64,000 nucleotides of DNA from Streptomyces cucumeris. Lineage in GTDB: Bacteria; Actinomycetota; Actinomycetes; Streptomycetales; Streptomycetaceae. A model generated the notes under the pieces. It was not told the origin of the DNA, did no database searches, and saw only the letters and a program-made list of their open reading frames with translations. Positions 32,648 to 39,600 of the stretch are shown here, piece after piece. The translations under genes and the position numbers were made by a program. The stretch spans positions 76,472 through 140,471 of the forward strand of contig NZ_JANCLX010000023.1 of assembly GCF_024295805.1 (NCBI RefSeq). The letters run 5' to 3'. Numbering within the stretch: the stretch's first letter is position 1; every line of letters begins with the position of its first letter.

Positions 32648-33340
32648 TCAGGCCGGGGGCGGACCCATCAGTGCGGGCTCGCGCTCGCCCTCACGGGCGG
32701 CGAACGGGCACTGCCAGTCCGCGGGCTTCGGGCGGCCGGAGTAGCGGCGGGTCTCCGAGAGCTGCTCGTACTCGAGCAGGTTGGGATTTATGTCGCCCTG
32801 GAGCTGGATGTCCTGCTTGCGGATCTTCTCCGCGAGCCGGTCCCACATGTTCGCGCCCTTGATGCGATCGAACTGCTCATGGGAGTTGAAGGCCAGCATC
32901 GGGAAGGGAGGACGGCGGCCCCAGCGGCGGTGCGTCTCATGGAGACCGATGACGAAGAAGGGATGACCGGCGACGCTGTAGGCGAACTCCTGGGCCTGCG
33001 GATCGGAGGAATAGCCCTCGGCCCAGCGATAGGACCGGGCGTCCTGTTCATGCAGGAGCTGGAGCTGTTCCCACAGCAGCTCCTCGAACCGCAGCTCGTC
33101 CACCCCGCGGGGCTGCTCGAACGTCGCGATGAAACTCGTGAACGACCGGGCGCTCCAGTCCGCCCCGTCCACGAAATCCGCGAGATCGAGTGCCATCAGC
33201 CGGGCCGAATCCTCGGAACCCATCAGGTCGTAGTGACGATGGGTGATGCCACCCTTGCGCCAGGCGGAGCGTCCCGCCAGGCAGGCGAACCGGTCACCCA
33301 GGATGAACCGCTCCACCTCGTCACGTGCGTCCAGTGTCAT
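32648..33340 (-). CDS. YqcI/YcgG family protein (GntA-like heme N-hydroxylase family)
   Basis: A 230-residue protein with the family landmarks HPFFVIGLHETHRRWGRRPP, FPMLAFNSHEQFDRIKG, the IQLQGDINPNL segment, RRYSGRPKPADWQCPF and an N-terminal VERFILGDRFACLAGRSA. One member, GntA of guanitoxin biosynthesis, is a heme-dependent N-hydroxylase of an arginine derivative. Most members are uncharacterised, so N-oxygenation here is only a family-based guess. The ATG at 33340 is supported by GGAAGGAAGG upstream. No biosynthetic partners are adjacent, and it has its own terminator. Confidence 0.85.
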   Translation of the reverse strand: MTLDARDEVERFILGDRFACLAGRSAWRKGGITHRHYDLMGSEDSARLMALDLADFVDGADWSARSFTSFIATFEQPRGVDELRFEELLWEQLQLLHEQDARSYRWAEGYSSDPQAQEFAYSVAGHPFFVIGLHETHRRWGRRPPFPMLAFNSHEQFDRIKGANMWDRLAEKIRKQDIQLQGDINPNLLEYEQLSETRRYSGRPKPADWQCPFAAREGEREPALMGPPPA

Positions 33341-33729
33341 GGCCAGCCTTCCTTCCAACTACGTGCCTCCTCGCTGGGAGCTCATCTCCTTCTCACATCC
33401 GAAGGCGCCCGCCCTGATCACCTGCGTACGAGTACGGGGAGAACGGAGAAGGTCGCCTCGCTGATTGTGACCGCCGACGGCCCGTAGGCGAAATCCGTAT
33501 GCGGCCCCGATGCCTCGACGGCGGTGTGAGATGCGTCGGCGACGGAAGGGACGGTTCCGCCTATACTGCGCCGCCCTCCGGCCGGAACTAGTAATCATTG
33601 CTCTATCGGCCCGATCTTGAGGTGCCTAGGGTCGCCGGAATGCACGGGGTATGGCTGTTCGGTCACAGGCGGGGAGTCCCGCGCGCGGCAGCCGTGTGGT
33701 GGCTGCCCCGGGGACGCTTCCGACCGGGT
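33341..33729. other. Divergent intergenic region between the YqcI/YcgG gene and the SigE-type sigma gene
   Basis: About 390 bp without a credible gene. GGAAC at 33584-33588, upstream of the sigma operon, resembles the -35 of ECF-dependent promoters, but I see no confident matching -10. Some upstream codons are open in the sigma gene's frame and lack similarity. Confidence 0.4.
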
Positions 33730-34293
33730 GTGACCGTCCTGTCACAGGCCGGGGGCGGCGAGGACGTCGGTCTGGTGACGCTGCGGCCCGGGGAGGCCGG
33801 GGCAGCGGCGGCCCAGGAGGACGCTCTGGGGTATCTGTACCGGGCGCACCGGCTGTCCCTGGTGCGGCTGGCGGTGCTGCTCGTGGGCGATCAGGCGACG
33901 GCCGAGGACGTGGTGCAGGATGTGTTCACGGCGGTGTGCCGCCGGTGGCGGGTGCTGGACGACGGCAGGAGCGTGCTGCCGTATCTGCGGCGGGCCGTGG
34001 TCAACCGGGCCCGGTCGGTGCTGCGCCGCCGCCGGGTGGCCAACGCGTTCCGGCCGGACCCGCAGCGGCACGTGGACTCCGCGGAGGACACCGTGCTGCT
34101 GGCGTCCGAACACCGTGAGGTGCTGGCGGCGCTGCGCCGACTGGCTCCCCGGCAGCGGGAGGTCCTGGTGCTGCGGTACTGGGCGGGGTTGTCGGAGGCC
34201 GAGATAGCCGAGGCGATGGACATCTCCAAGGGAGCCGTGAAGTCGATGACCCACCGGTCCCTGGCCGCGCTGCGCAAGCGGATGGAGTCGTGA
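33730..34293 (+). CDS. SigE-family ECF sigma factor
   Basis: A 187-residue sigma factor of the SigE/SigM actinobacterial type. Region 2: YLYRAHRLSLVRLAVLLVGD, ATAEDVVQDVFTAVCRRW, LPYLRRAVVNRARSVLRRR. Region 4: LPPRQ-like LAPRQREVLVLRYWAGLSEA, then EIAEAMDISKGAVKSMTHRS. The GTG at 33730 is chosen for family length; the frame is open back to 33598. The stop overlaps the GTG of the following membrane protein gene, implying a regulator pair. Confidence 0.9.
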   Translation: MTVLSQAGGGEDVGLVTLRPGEAGAAAAQEDALGYLYRAHRLSLVRLAVLLVGDQATAEDVVQDVFTAVCRRWRVLDDGRSVLPYLRRAVVNRARSVLRRRRVANAFRPDPQRHVDSAEDTVLLASEHREVLAALRRLAPRQREVLVLRYWAGLSEAEIAEAMDISKGAVKSMTHRSLAALRKRMES

Positions 34294-35063
34294 CCGGCGT
34301 GGCGCCGGGGGAGGATCCGGTGGAACGGCAGACGTCCGAGGCGGCCGAGGCCGGGGAACTGGAGGAGCTGCTGCGGGCTGCCATGGTGGCGCGGACCGCG
34401 CGGGTCACCGGAGGGTCGCTGCGGCCGGAAGGGGTTCGGTCCGCGCAGACCGCCCGTACGGGCCCCAGGTGGCGGCCGCGGCCCCTGCTGCTCGCCGGGG
34501 GAGCGGTGGCCGCCGCGTTACTCATGTTCGTCATGGCGGTCGTCGTTCCGCACCGGTGGGGCGAGGACGAGCGGCACCGGCAGGTGGCGCCCGCCGCCCG
34601 CCGGGTCGCGCTGCAGGGGGTGAGTTTCGAGGTGCCCCGGGGCTGGACGGTCTGGCAGCCCGACCGGGGTGTCCAGGCATGTGTCCAGCCGCCCGGTGTC
34701 CCGCACGACATCGACCACTGCCAGTCCAGGGGTATCCAGATCGCCACGCGGACCGGGGACCAGAGCGAGGCCGTGGAGGAGGACGACGGCTGGCAGGCGC
34801 AGCCGTTCTGCTGGACCAAGAGCGGGAAGGCGGCCCCGTTCGACGCGATCCGGACCAGCCGTCTGAAGGACCGGTCCACCCTGAAGGTCTCCGGCCGTCA
34901 GGCCCACTACCGGGCGTGGCGTGTGACGTGCGCCAGTGGCCAGGTCTTCACGGCCCGGCTGTGGTGGATCCCCCGCCATGAGCTGAGCATCCGTGCCTAC
35001 CGGCTCGGCCCGCGGGACGTGGGCCGGGCCGAGCGGCTGGTCTCCTCGCTCATCGTGCGCTGA
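34290..35063 (+). CDS. Membrane protein paired with the sigma factor, TTA-containing
   Basis: A 257-residue single-pass protein (membrane segment at about residues 66-87, LLLAGGAVAAALLMFVMAVV). Its short cytoplasmic part (LEELLRAAMVARTARVT) is of the size that binds SigE-type sigma factors. The extracytoplasmic part of about 165 residues has four Cys. No HxxxCxxC motif is present. It is likely an anti-sigma or sensor by position, with a 4-bp overlap. Codon 77 is TTA (34518-34520), so full-length synthesis should need the bldA tRNA while the sigma factor's does not. Confidence 0.8.
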   Translation: MTGVAPGEDPVERQTSEAAEAGELEELLRAAMVARTARVTGGSLRPEGVRSAQTARTGPRWRPRPLLLAGGAVAAALLMFVMAVVVPHRWGEDERHRQVAPAARRVALQGVSFEVPRGWTVWQPDRGVQACVQPPGVPHDIDHCQSRGIQIATRTGDQSEAVEEDDGWQAQPFCWTKSGKAAPFDAIRTSRLKDRSTLKVSGRQAHYRAWRVTCASGQVFTARLWWIPRHELSIRAYRLGPRDVGRAERLVSSLIVR

Positions 35064-35283
35064 GCGTTGCGCAGGGGCTTGGGAGCGGGCTTGGGAGCGG
35101 GCTCGGGGACGGCCTCGGGAGCGGGCCGGAAATTCTTCTGCGGAACCAGGCAACCTTCACGCGCCCCGCGCGTGTATCTGGCAGGTCGCCTCAGCGGCCC
35201 GGACCGGCGTATCCGCCGCGTCCCGATCGTCGAACGCAAGGCCGGGCCCGTGCCCGGCCACCACCATGAACGAGGTTCCCCCC

Positions 35284-35895
35284 ATGACTTCCCGCTCCCG
35301 AAGCTGGATCGCCGCCGCTCTGCTGACCGGGGTGCTGGCCACCCTGCCCGCCTGCAACAACGACGACTCCTCCGGCAAGGACTCCTCCGCGAAGGGTTCT
35401 TCGTCCGAGGGCGCGTCCGGCAAGGAATCCGGCTCCGGCAAGGAATCCGGCTCCGATTCCGGCTCCGATTCCGGCCAGGACGGCTCCGGCCAGGACTCCC
35501 AGGTGGCTCCCGGGGAGAAGGACCCTGCCGGTGGCGGTGGCTCCGCCTGTCGCAGCCTGACGGCGACAGCCGAGGTGAAGGCGGCGGTGAAGGCCGCGTA
35601 CTCGCGCTCGTTCTCCCAGTTCCAGCACGTCAAGCCCACCCCTGGCAGCTTCTACTACGGCCAGTGCGGCGGCACACGCTATGCGGGCACCACGTTCTCG
35701 CTGACGGCTGGCCACTCGGAGAAGGAGGCGGTCGGTATGCAGGACGAGGGGGCGACCATGAAGTACTTCAGCTCCACCGGCGGCGACTGGTCCTACCTCG
35801 CGTCCGGCGCGCTGGAGCTGGCCGAGGGCTGCAAGGCCGTCAAGCAGATCCCGGCCGAGATGGCGCGGGTGTGGGGTGACTGCCCGGCCGGGTGA
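35284..35895 (+). CDS. Secreted lipoprotein with Ser/Gly/Lys/Asp-rich linker
   Basis: A 203-residue lipoprotein: signal peptide with lipobox LPAC (Cys24), then about 50 residues of low-complexity linker built from SGKES, SGSDSG and GQDGSGQDS repeats, then a globular domain of about 110 residues with four Cys (ACRSL, QCGG, GCKAV, DCPAG). GAGG lies 8 bases before the ATG at 35284; an upstream in-frame ATG at about 35266 would spoil the signal peptide. No enzyme motif is seen. It may be a sigma-regulated envelope protein. Confidence 0.85.
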   Translation: MTSRSRSWIAAALLTGVLATLPACNNDDSSGKDSSAKGSSSEGASGKESGSGKESGSDSGSDSGQDGSGQDSQVAPGEKDPAGGGGSACRSLTATAEVKAAVKAAYSRSFSQFQHVKPTPGSFYYGQCGGTRYAGTTFSLTAGHSEKEAVGMQDEGATMKYFSSTGGDWSYLASGALELAEGCKAVKQIPAEMARVWGDCPAG

Positions 35896-35938
35896 GGACA
35901 CGGCCGTGGCCCGTTCCCCCCGGGGCCAGGGCCGGTGC

Positions 35939-35974
35939 AGGGGCCCCGGCGGCGATCATGCCGTCGGGGCCCCT
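35939..35974. terminator. Bidirectional terminator between the lipoprotein and TauE-type genes
   Basis: AGGGGCCCCGGCGGC and GCCGTCGGGGCCCCT form a 15-bp stem with one G-T wobble around a 6-base loop, centred between two convergent genes. Confidence 0.85.
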
Positions 35975-36011
35975 TCTGCGGTGACCGCCGTGGTCCGCGG
36001 TGCGGGGGCGG

Positions 36012-36800
36012 TTACCGCGCCACGAGCTGGACGATCGCCACGGTGCCCACCGTCACGATGAGCGCGCGCAGCACCTTTGGGCTGAACCGGCGGCCCACCG
36101 CGGCCCCTATCTGACCGCCCAGGGCGGAGCCGACCGCGATCAGGGCGACGGCCGTCCAGTCGAAGTGGGCGGCGAAGAGGAAGAAGACCGCGGCGACGGA
36201 GTTGACCACGGCCACGTAGACGTTCTTGGCTGCGTTGAGGCGTTGCAGGGGTTCGTCGAGCAGCATGCCCATCAGGGACATGTAGATGATCCCCTGGGCC
36301 GCCGCGAAGTAGCCGCCGTAGACGCTGGCCAGCGTCAGACCGATGAAGAGCAGCGGGCCGCCGTCCTGGTGGACCGGGCCGCCCGATCTCTCACGGCGTT
36401 CGCGTACCGCCCGGCTGATCCTCGGCTGGAGGATGACCAGCACCAGCGCCAGGCCCACCAGCACCGGCACGATCGTCTCGAAGGCCGTACTGGGCAGTGC
36501 CAGCAGCAGCGTGGCCCCGGCGAGACCGCCGATGAGGGCGGCCGAACAGAGCTTCAGGATGCGGCGGCGCTGGCCGGTGAGCTCCTTGCGGTAGCCGATC
36601 GCGCCGCTGATGGAGCCCGGGACCAGCCCCAGCCCGTTGGAGACGGTCGCGGTGACGGGCGGCAGACCGGTGGCCAGCAGAACGGGGAAGGTGATCAGTG
36701 TCCCGGAGCCGACGACGGTGTTGATGGCCCCCGCGCCGGTGCCCGCCGCGAAGACGGCGGCCATCTCCCACGGAGTCACGCCGACTCTTTCATGGTGCAA
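36012..36800 (-). CDS. TauE/SafE family membrane exporter
   Basis: A 262-residue polytopic protein with about seven or eight membrane segments and the family start WEMAAVFAAGTGAGAINTVV, then GSGTLITFPVLLATGLPPV and a second half-repeat around GGYFAAAQGIIYMSLMGMLL. The family moves sulfite, sulfoacetate or other organosulfur anions. The substrate here is unknown. It is monocistronic, with a shared terminator on its 3' side, and divergent from the EgtD-like methyltransferase gene. Confidence 0.93.
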   Translation of the reverse strand: MHHERVGVTPWEMAAVFAAGTGAGAINTVVGSGTLITFPVLLATGLPPVTATVSNGLGLVPGSISGAIGYRKELTGQRRRILKLCSAALIGGLAGATLLLALPSTAFETIVPVLVGLALVLVILQPRISRAVRERRERSGGPVHQDGGPLLFIGLTLASVYGGYFAAAQGIIYMSLMGMLLDEPLQRLNAAKNVYVAVVNSVAAVFFLFAAHFDWTAVALIAVGSALGGQIGAAVGRRFSPKVLRALIVTVGTVAIVQLVAR

Positions 36801-36893
36801 CTGGTACCCATGGGCGACGACGGTAGATCACGATCGGTCCGCTGACCAGCGGTGGCTGGACCGACATGGATGGCCGGCGATCTACTCTGCGTC

Positions 36894-37916
36894 ATGGGTA
36901 CACGACAGCACGCGGTGACGCCGCGCGAAGACTTCCCCCGTCTCTACTCCGCGGCACAGGTGGCCGCCCTCGTCGACTCGCTCGGCCACCGGGCCGAGTT
37001 CCCGTACGAGCTGACCTACCTCGGCGACGGCAGCGAAATGTGGCGGGAGGGCGAGGAACAGTCCGACCCCGCCGCCGCGCCGAGGCTGGGCGAGCTCGAC
37101 ACGATCATCACCCGTCACGCCGGGCAACTCCTCTCCCTCGCCCCGGCTTCAACGGCGGTGGAGATCGTCGATCTCGGGCCGGGAACGACGCGTCCCATCC
37201 GCGGTCTGATCCGCCACCTGCTGGACGCCGACCGCCTGGCCGGTTATCGCGCCATGGACATCAGCGCCGAGCTCCTCGAACTGGCCAGGCGGAACCTGCG
37301 GGCCGACTTCCCCGGTCACGCCGAGGGCTTCGAGCTGGGCCAGGGCGACTTCACCGGACCCGATCTCGCCCGGGTCCTCACCGCCGGGCGGATATCCGGC
37401 CACGGTGGCACCGATCCGGTCCGCTTCGTCGTGCTGGCCGGCGCGACGGTGTACAACTTCGCCGATCCGGCCGAGGTCCTGCGCCACGTACGGAGCGCCA
37501 TGAGCGACCGGGACGTGCTGCTGCTGACCCTGCGCATCGACACCGGTGTCGACCGGCCCCCGTTCATGGACGAGGTCAGCGTGGGCGGCCCGTACAAGCC
37601 GCAGCAACTGGCGGGGCTGGATCTGATCGGTGTGGACCGCTCCTGGTACGTCACGGAAACCGGGTTCGACCGCGAGCGCAGCGAAGTGTTCGTCCGGGCA
37701 CGGTTCCTGGAGCCGGTCGCCGTGACCTTCGACGTCGGACCGGACCGGAGGACGGTCTCGTTCGAGCCGGGCGACACCGTGCTCGTCTGGCGCTACCTCT
37801 ACCAGGACAGCGCGGCGGTGGCCGATCAGCTCACCCGCTGCGGGCTTCGGGTGCGCCTGTTCGAGCACGGCCAGGACAAGCAGATCGTCCTCGTGGCCGC
37901 GGCGCCGGAACGGTGA
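36894..37916 (+). CDS. EgtD-like SAM-dependent methyltransferase (histidine N-methyltransferase family)
   Basis: A 340-residue protein of the histidine-specific methyltransferase family (Methyltransf_33). The SAM motif is EIVDLGPGTTRPIRGLIRHL. Other landmarks are YRAMDISAELLELARRNL, FVVLAGATVYNFADPAEVLR and LLLTLRIDTGVD. EgtD itself trimethylates histidine for ergothioneine, but the other egt genes are absent here. The gene is 101 bp upstream of two precursor-peptide genes and a YcaO/TfuA pair, so it may tailor a peptide. That link is inference; thioviridamide-like RiPPs do contain methylated His. The ATG at 36894 matches family length better than the upstream one. Confidence 0.85.
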   Translation: MGTRQHAVTPREDFPRLYSAAQVAALVDSLGHRAEFPYELTYLGDGSEMWREGEEQSDPAAAPRLGELDTIITRHAGQLLSLAPASTAVEIVDLGPGTTRPIRGLIRHLLDADRLAGYRAMDISAELLELARRNLRADFPGHAEGFELGQGDFTGPDLARVLTAGRISGHGGTDPVRFVVLAGATVYNFADPAEVLRHVRSAMSDRDVLLLTLRIDTGVDRPPFMDEVSVGGPYKPQQLAGLDLIGVDRSWYVTETGFDRERSEVFVRARFLEPVAVTFDVGPDRRTVSFEPGDTVLVWRYLYQDSAAVADQLTRCGLRVRLFEHGQDKQIVLVAAAPER

Positions 37917-37975
37917 GCGCCGTGGCCCGCCCGGCAACAACCGGACAAGATCCTCTGGGCGTGCCAGGAGTCGGC

Positions 37976-37991
37976 TAGATTTCTTCGAAAT
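37976..37991 (+). promoter_or_regulatory. Possible -10 element and small palindrome before the precursor genes
   Basis: TAGATT (37976-37981) could be a -10, and ATTTC-TTC-GAAAT (37979-37991) is a small perfect inverted repeat overlapping it, about 27 bases before the first precursor start. No clear -35 is seen. This would allow the peptide/YcaO/TfuA unit its own promoter. Confidence 0.3.
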
Positions 37992-38002
37992 GGCGTTCTA
38001 TG

Positions 38003-38161
38003 GCGAGGGGTTGGAAGATGAACCTGAAGTTTCCCACCGTGGCAGAACTCCGTGAGGAGCACGACCTCGGCACGCTCAAGCCGGTGAGCCGGGACACCTG
38101 CTGGTCCGTCCAGCTCAAGGACGACGACGGCCTTGAGCCCGCCGACGTGCAGGTCGTCTGA
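38003..38161 (+). repeat. Direct repeat unit 1 (precursor gene copy 1 with its ribosome site)
   Basis: This segment and 38205-38363 are near-identical direct repeats offset by 202 bases, each comprising GCGA(A/G)GGGTTGGAAG and a full 48-codon gene. The arrangement is a recent tandem duplication of a precursor gene. Confidence 0.9.
38018..38161 (+). CDS. Putative RiPP precursor peptide, copy 1
   Basis: A 47-residue peptide: residues 1-7 MNLKFPT, 8-20 VAELREEHDLGTL, 21-27 KPVSRDT, 28-32 CWSVQ, 33-47 LKDDDGLEPADVQVV. It lies just upstream of YcaO and TfuA genes. The second copy 202 bases later is almost identical, differing chiefly at residues 28, 30 and 32 (C, S, Q versus G, N, H) and at the last two. 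Clustered variation marks the likely core or a recognition site. The helical ELREEHDL stretch looks like a leader. No similarity to a characterised RiPP family is recognised. The modification is presumed to be thioamide or azoline formation. Confidence 0.82.
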   Translation: MNLKFPTVAELREEHDLGTLKPVSRDTCWSVQLKDDDGLEPADVQVV

Positions 38162-38204
38162 CGGTCCTGGGACCGGCTGGATCTCGTCGACAAGTCTTTC
38201 CGCA

Positions 38205-38363
38205 GCGAAGGGTTGGAAGATGAACCTGAAGTTCCCCACCGCGGCAGAACTCCGTGAGGAGCAGGACCTCCGCACGCTCAAGCCGGTGAGCCGGGACACC
38301 GGCTGGAACGTTCACCTGAAGGACGACGACGGCCTTGAGCCCGCCGACGTCCAGGGAATCTGA
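38205..38363 (+). repeat. Direct repeat unit 2 (precursor gene copy 2 with its ribosome site)
   Basis: This is the second unit of the tandem duplication described at 38003-38161. Between the units is a 43-base spacer that begins with a small hairpin (CGGTCC-TG-GGACCG, 38162-38175), immediately after the first stop codon. Confidence 0.9.
38220..38363 (+). CDS. Putative RiPP precursor peptide, copy 2
   Basis: A 47-residue paralogue of the upstream peptide: residues 1-7 MNLKFPT, 8-20 AAELREEQDLRTL, 21-27 KPVSRDT, 28-32 GWNVH, 33-47 LKDDDGLEPADVQGI. It lacks the Cys found in copy 1 and has a His at position 32, of interest because an EgtD-like methyltransferase is encoded upstream. Thirty-nine of 47 residues are shared. 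The YcaO start codon follows 10 bases after the stop, so the peptide and the enzyme are probably on one transcript. Confidence 0.82.
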   Translation: MNLKFPTAAELREEQDLRTLKPVSRDTGWNVHLKDDDGLEPADVQGI

Positions 38364-38373
38364 CGGTCAAGGA

Positions 38374-39600
38374 GTGAGCTCCACGGCCCCCGTCGGCCCC
38401 GCCGGGCGCGGCGGGGGCGCCCCCCGGCCCGGCGCGGACGGGGGGGTGGCGCCCACCCGGCTCTCGCCGGACGACACCCGCAAAGCCCGTGTGTCCGGCA
38501 CCCACCGCGTGCTGGCCCCCGCCGAAACACTGCGCCGGATCGAGCCACTGCTGCCGGTCGTCGGTATCACCCGGCTCGCCGATGTCACCTGGCTCGACGA
38601 CATCGGCATACCGGTCCACCAGGCCATCCGCCCCGGCTCCCGGACGATCTCGGTCAGCCAGGGCAAGGGGCTCACCCACGAGCTCGCCAGGATCTCCGCC
38701 GCCATGGAATCGATCGAGTCCTGGCACGCCGAGCGCCTGGATCCCGGCGAAGTGACCGCGACCGTGGCCGACATGGAGCCGATCTGCGGCTATCGCGTCC
38801 GGGATCTGCCCCTGGAGCCCCGCCACCACCTCTGGCCCGGCGTGGAGCTCGAATGGACGGCGGCACGCCGCCTGGACGACGGCGCTGACACCTTCCTGCC
38901 AACCGAGCTGCTGCGCCTGGACGGCCGGGTGCGCGACACCTGGATGCCGCCCCTGTTCGTCCAGAACAGCAATGGGCTGGCCGCTGGGAACACCGTCGCC
39001 GAAGCGGCACTCCACGGCCTCTACGAGGTCATCGAACGCGACTGTCTGGCCCGCGCCGGGACGGGCACCTCACCGGCCCTGGACCTGACCACCGTGGACG
39101 GCCCGGCCCGGGAACCGCTGGAGCTCATGGAGGCGGCCGAGGTCGAGGTCCGGGTCGAGGTGCTTCCCTCGCCCACCGGGCTCGCCTGTTTCCTGGCCAC
39201 CATCTGGAGCGAGGAGTTCCCGGTGCTCTTCGCCGGTGCCGGGGCCCATCTCGACCGTGACGTCGCCCTGTGCCGTGCCCTGACCGAAGCCGCGCAGTCG
39301 CGCGCCACCCAGATCGCCGGAGCCCGGGACGACCTCACCACGGGCGCCTACCGGCGCGCCGCCGCGGGCTGGTCCGGGCCTTCCGCATCGCTTCCGGAGG
39401 CCGGTGGGGTCACCTATGACGGCATCGCCTCCGTCCGTAACGCATCCCTCGCGGACGATCTGCGCACCACCGTCGCGAGTGTCCTCTCCGTGACCGGACG
39501 AGCCCCGCTGGTCGCGGACCACACCCGGCCGGAGTTGGGCATCCCCGTCGTACGGGTGGTCTGCCCCGGGCTCGGCCACGAGACGGCGTTCACCTCATGA
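38374..39600 (+). CDS. YcaO-domain ATP-dependent cyclodehydratase/thioamide synthetase
   Basis: A protein of about 408 residues of the YcaO superfamily, which activates backbone amides with ATP to make azolines or, with TfuA and a sulfur source, thioamides. Landmarks are ISVSQGKGLTHELARISAAM with ESIESWHAERL, then QNSNGLAAGNTVAEAALHGL with YEVIERDCLARA, and CRALTEAAQSRATQIAGARD. The C-terminus (LGHETAFTS) lacks the Pro-rich end of azoline-forming YcaOs with a fused partner, consistent with a TfuA-type system. The start is uncertain: GTG at 38374, or GTG at 38446 after a Pro/Gly-rich stretch. The stop overlaps the tfuA start. Confidence 0.93.
   Translation: MSSTAPVGPAGRGGGAPRPGADGGVAPTRLSPDDTRKARVSGTHRVLAPAETLRRIEPLLPVVGITRLADVTWLDDIGIPVHQAIRPGSRTISVSQGKGLTHELARISAAMESIESWHAERLDPGEVTATVADMEPICGYRVRDLPLEPRHHLWPGVELEWTAARRLDDGADTFLPTELLRLDGRVRDTWMPPLFVQNSNGLAAGNTVAEAALHGLYEVIERDCLARAGTGTSPALDLTTVDGPAREPLELMEAAEVEVRVEVLPSPTGLACFLATIWSEEFPVLFAGAGAHLDRDVALCRALTEAAQSRATQIAGARDDLTTGAYRRAAAGWSGPSASLPEAGGVTYDGIASVRNASLADDLRTTVASVLSVTGRAPLVADHTRPELGIPVVRVVCPGLGHETAFTS

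Noticed and set aside
35060..35130. Repeated GGGCTTGGGAGC-like units between the sigma partner and lipoprotein genes
   Set aside because: Three or four imperfect short units in a GC-rich spacer. There are no spacers of constant length and no CRISPR-like structure; probably slippage.
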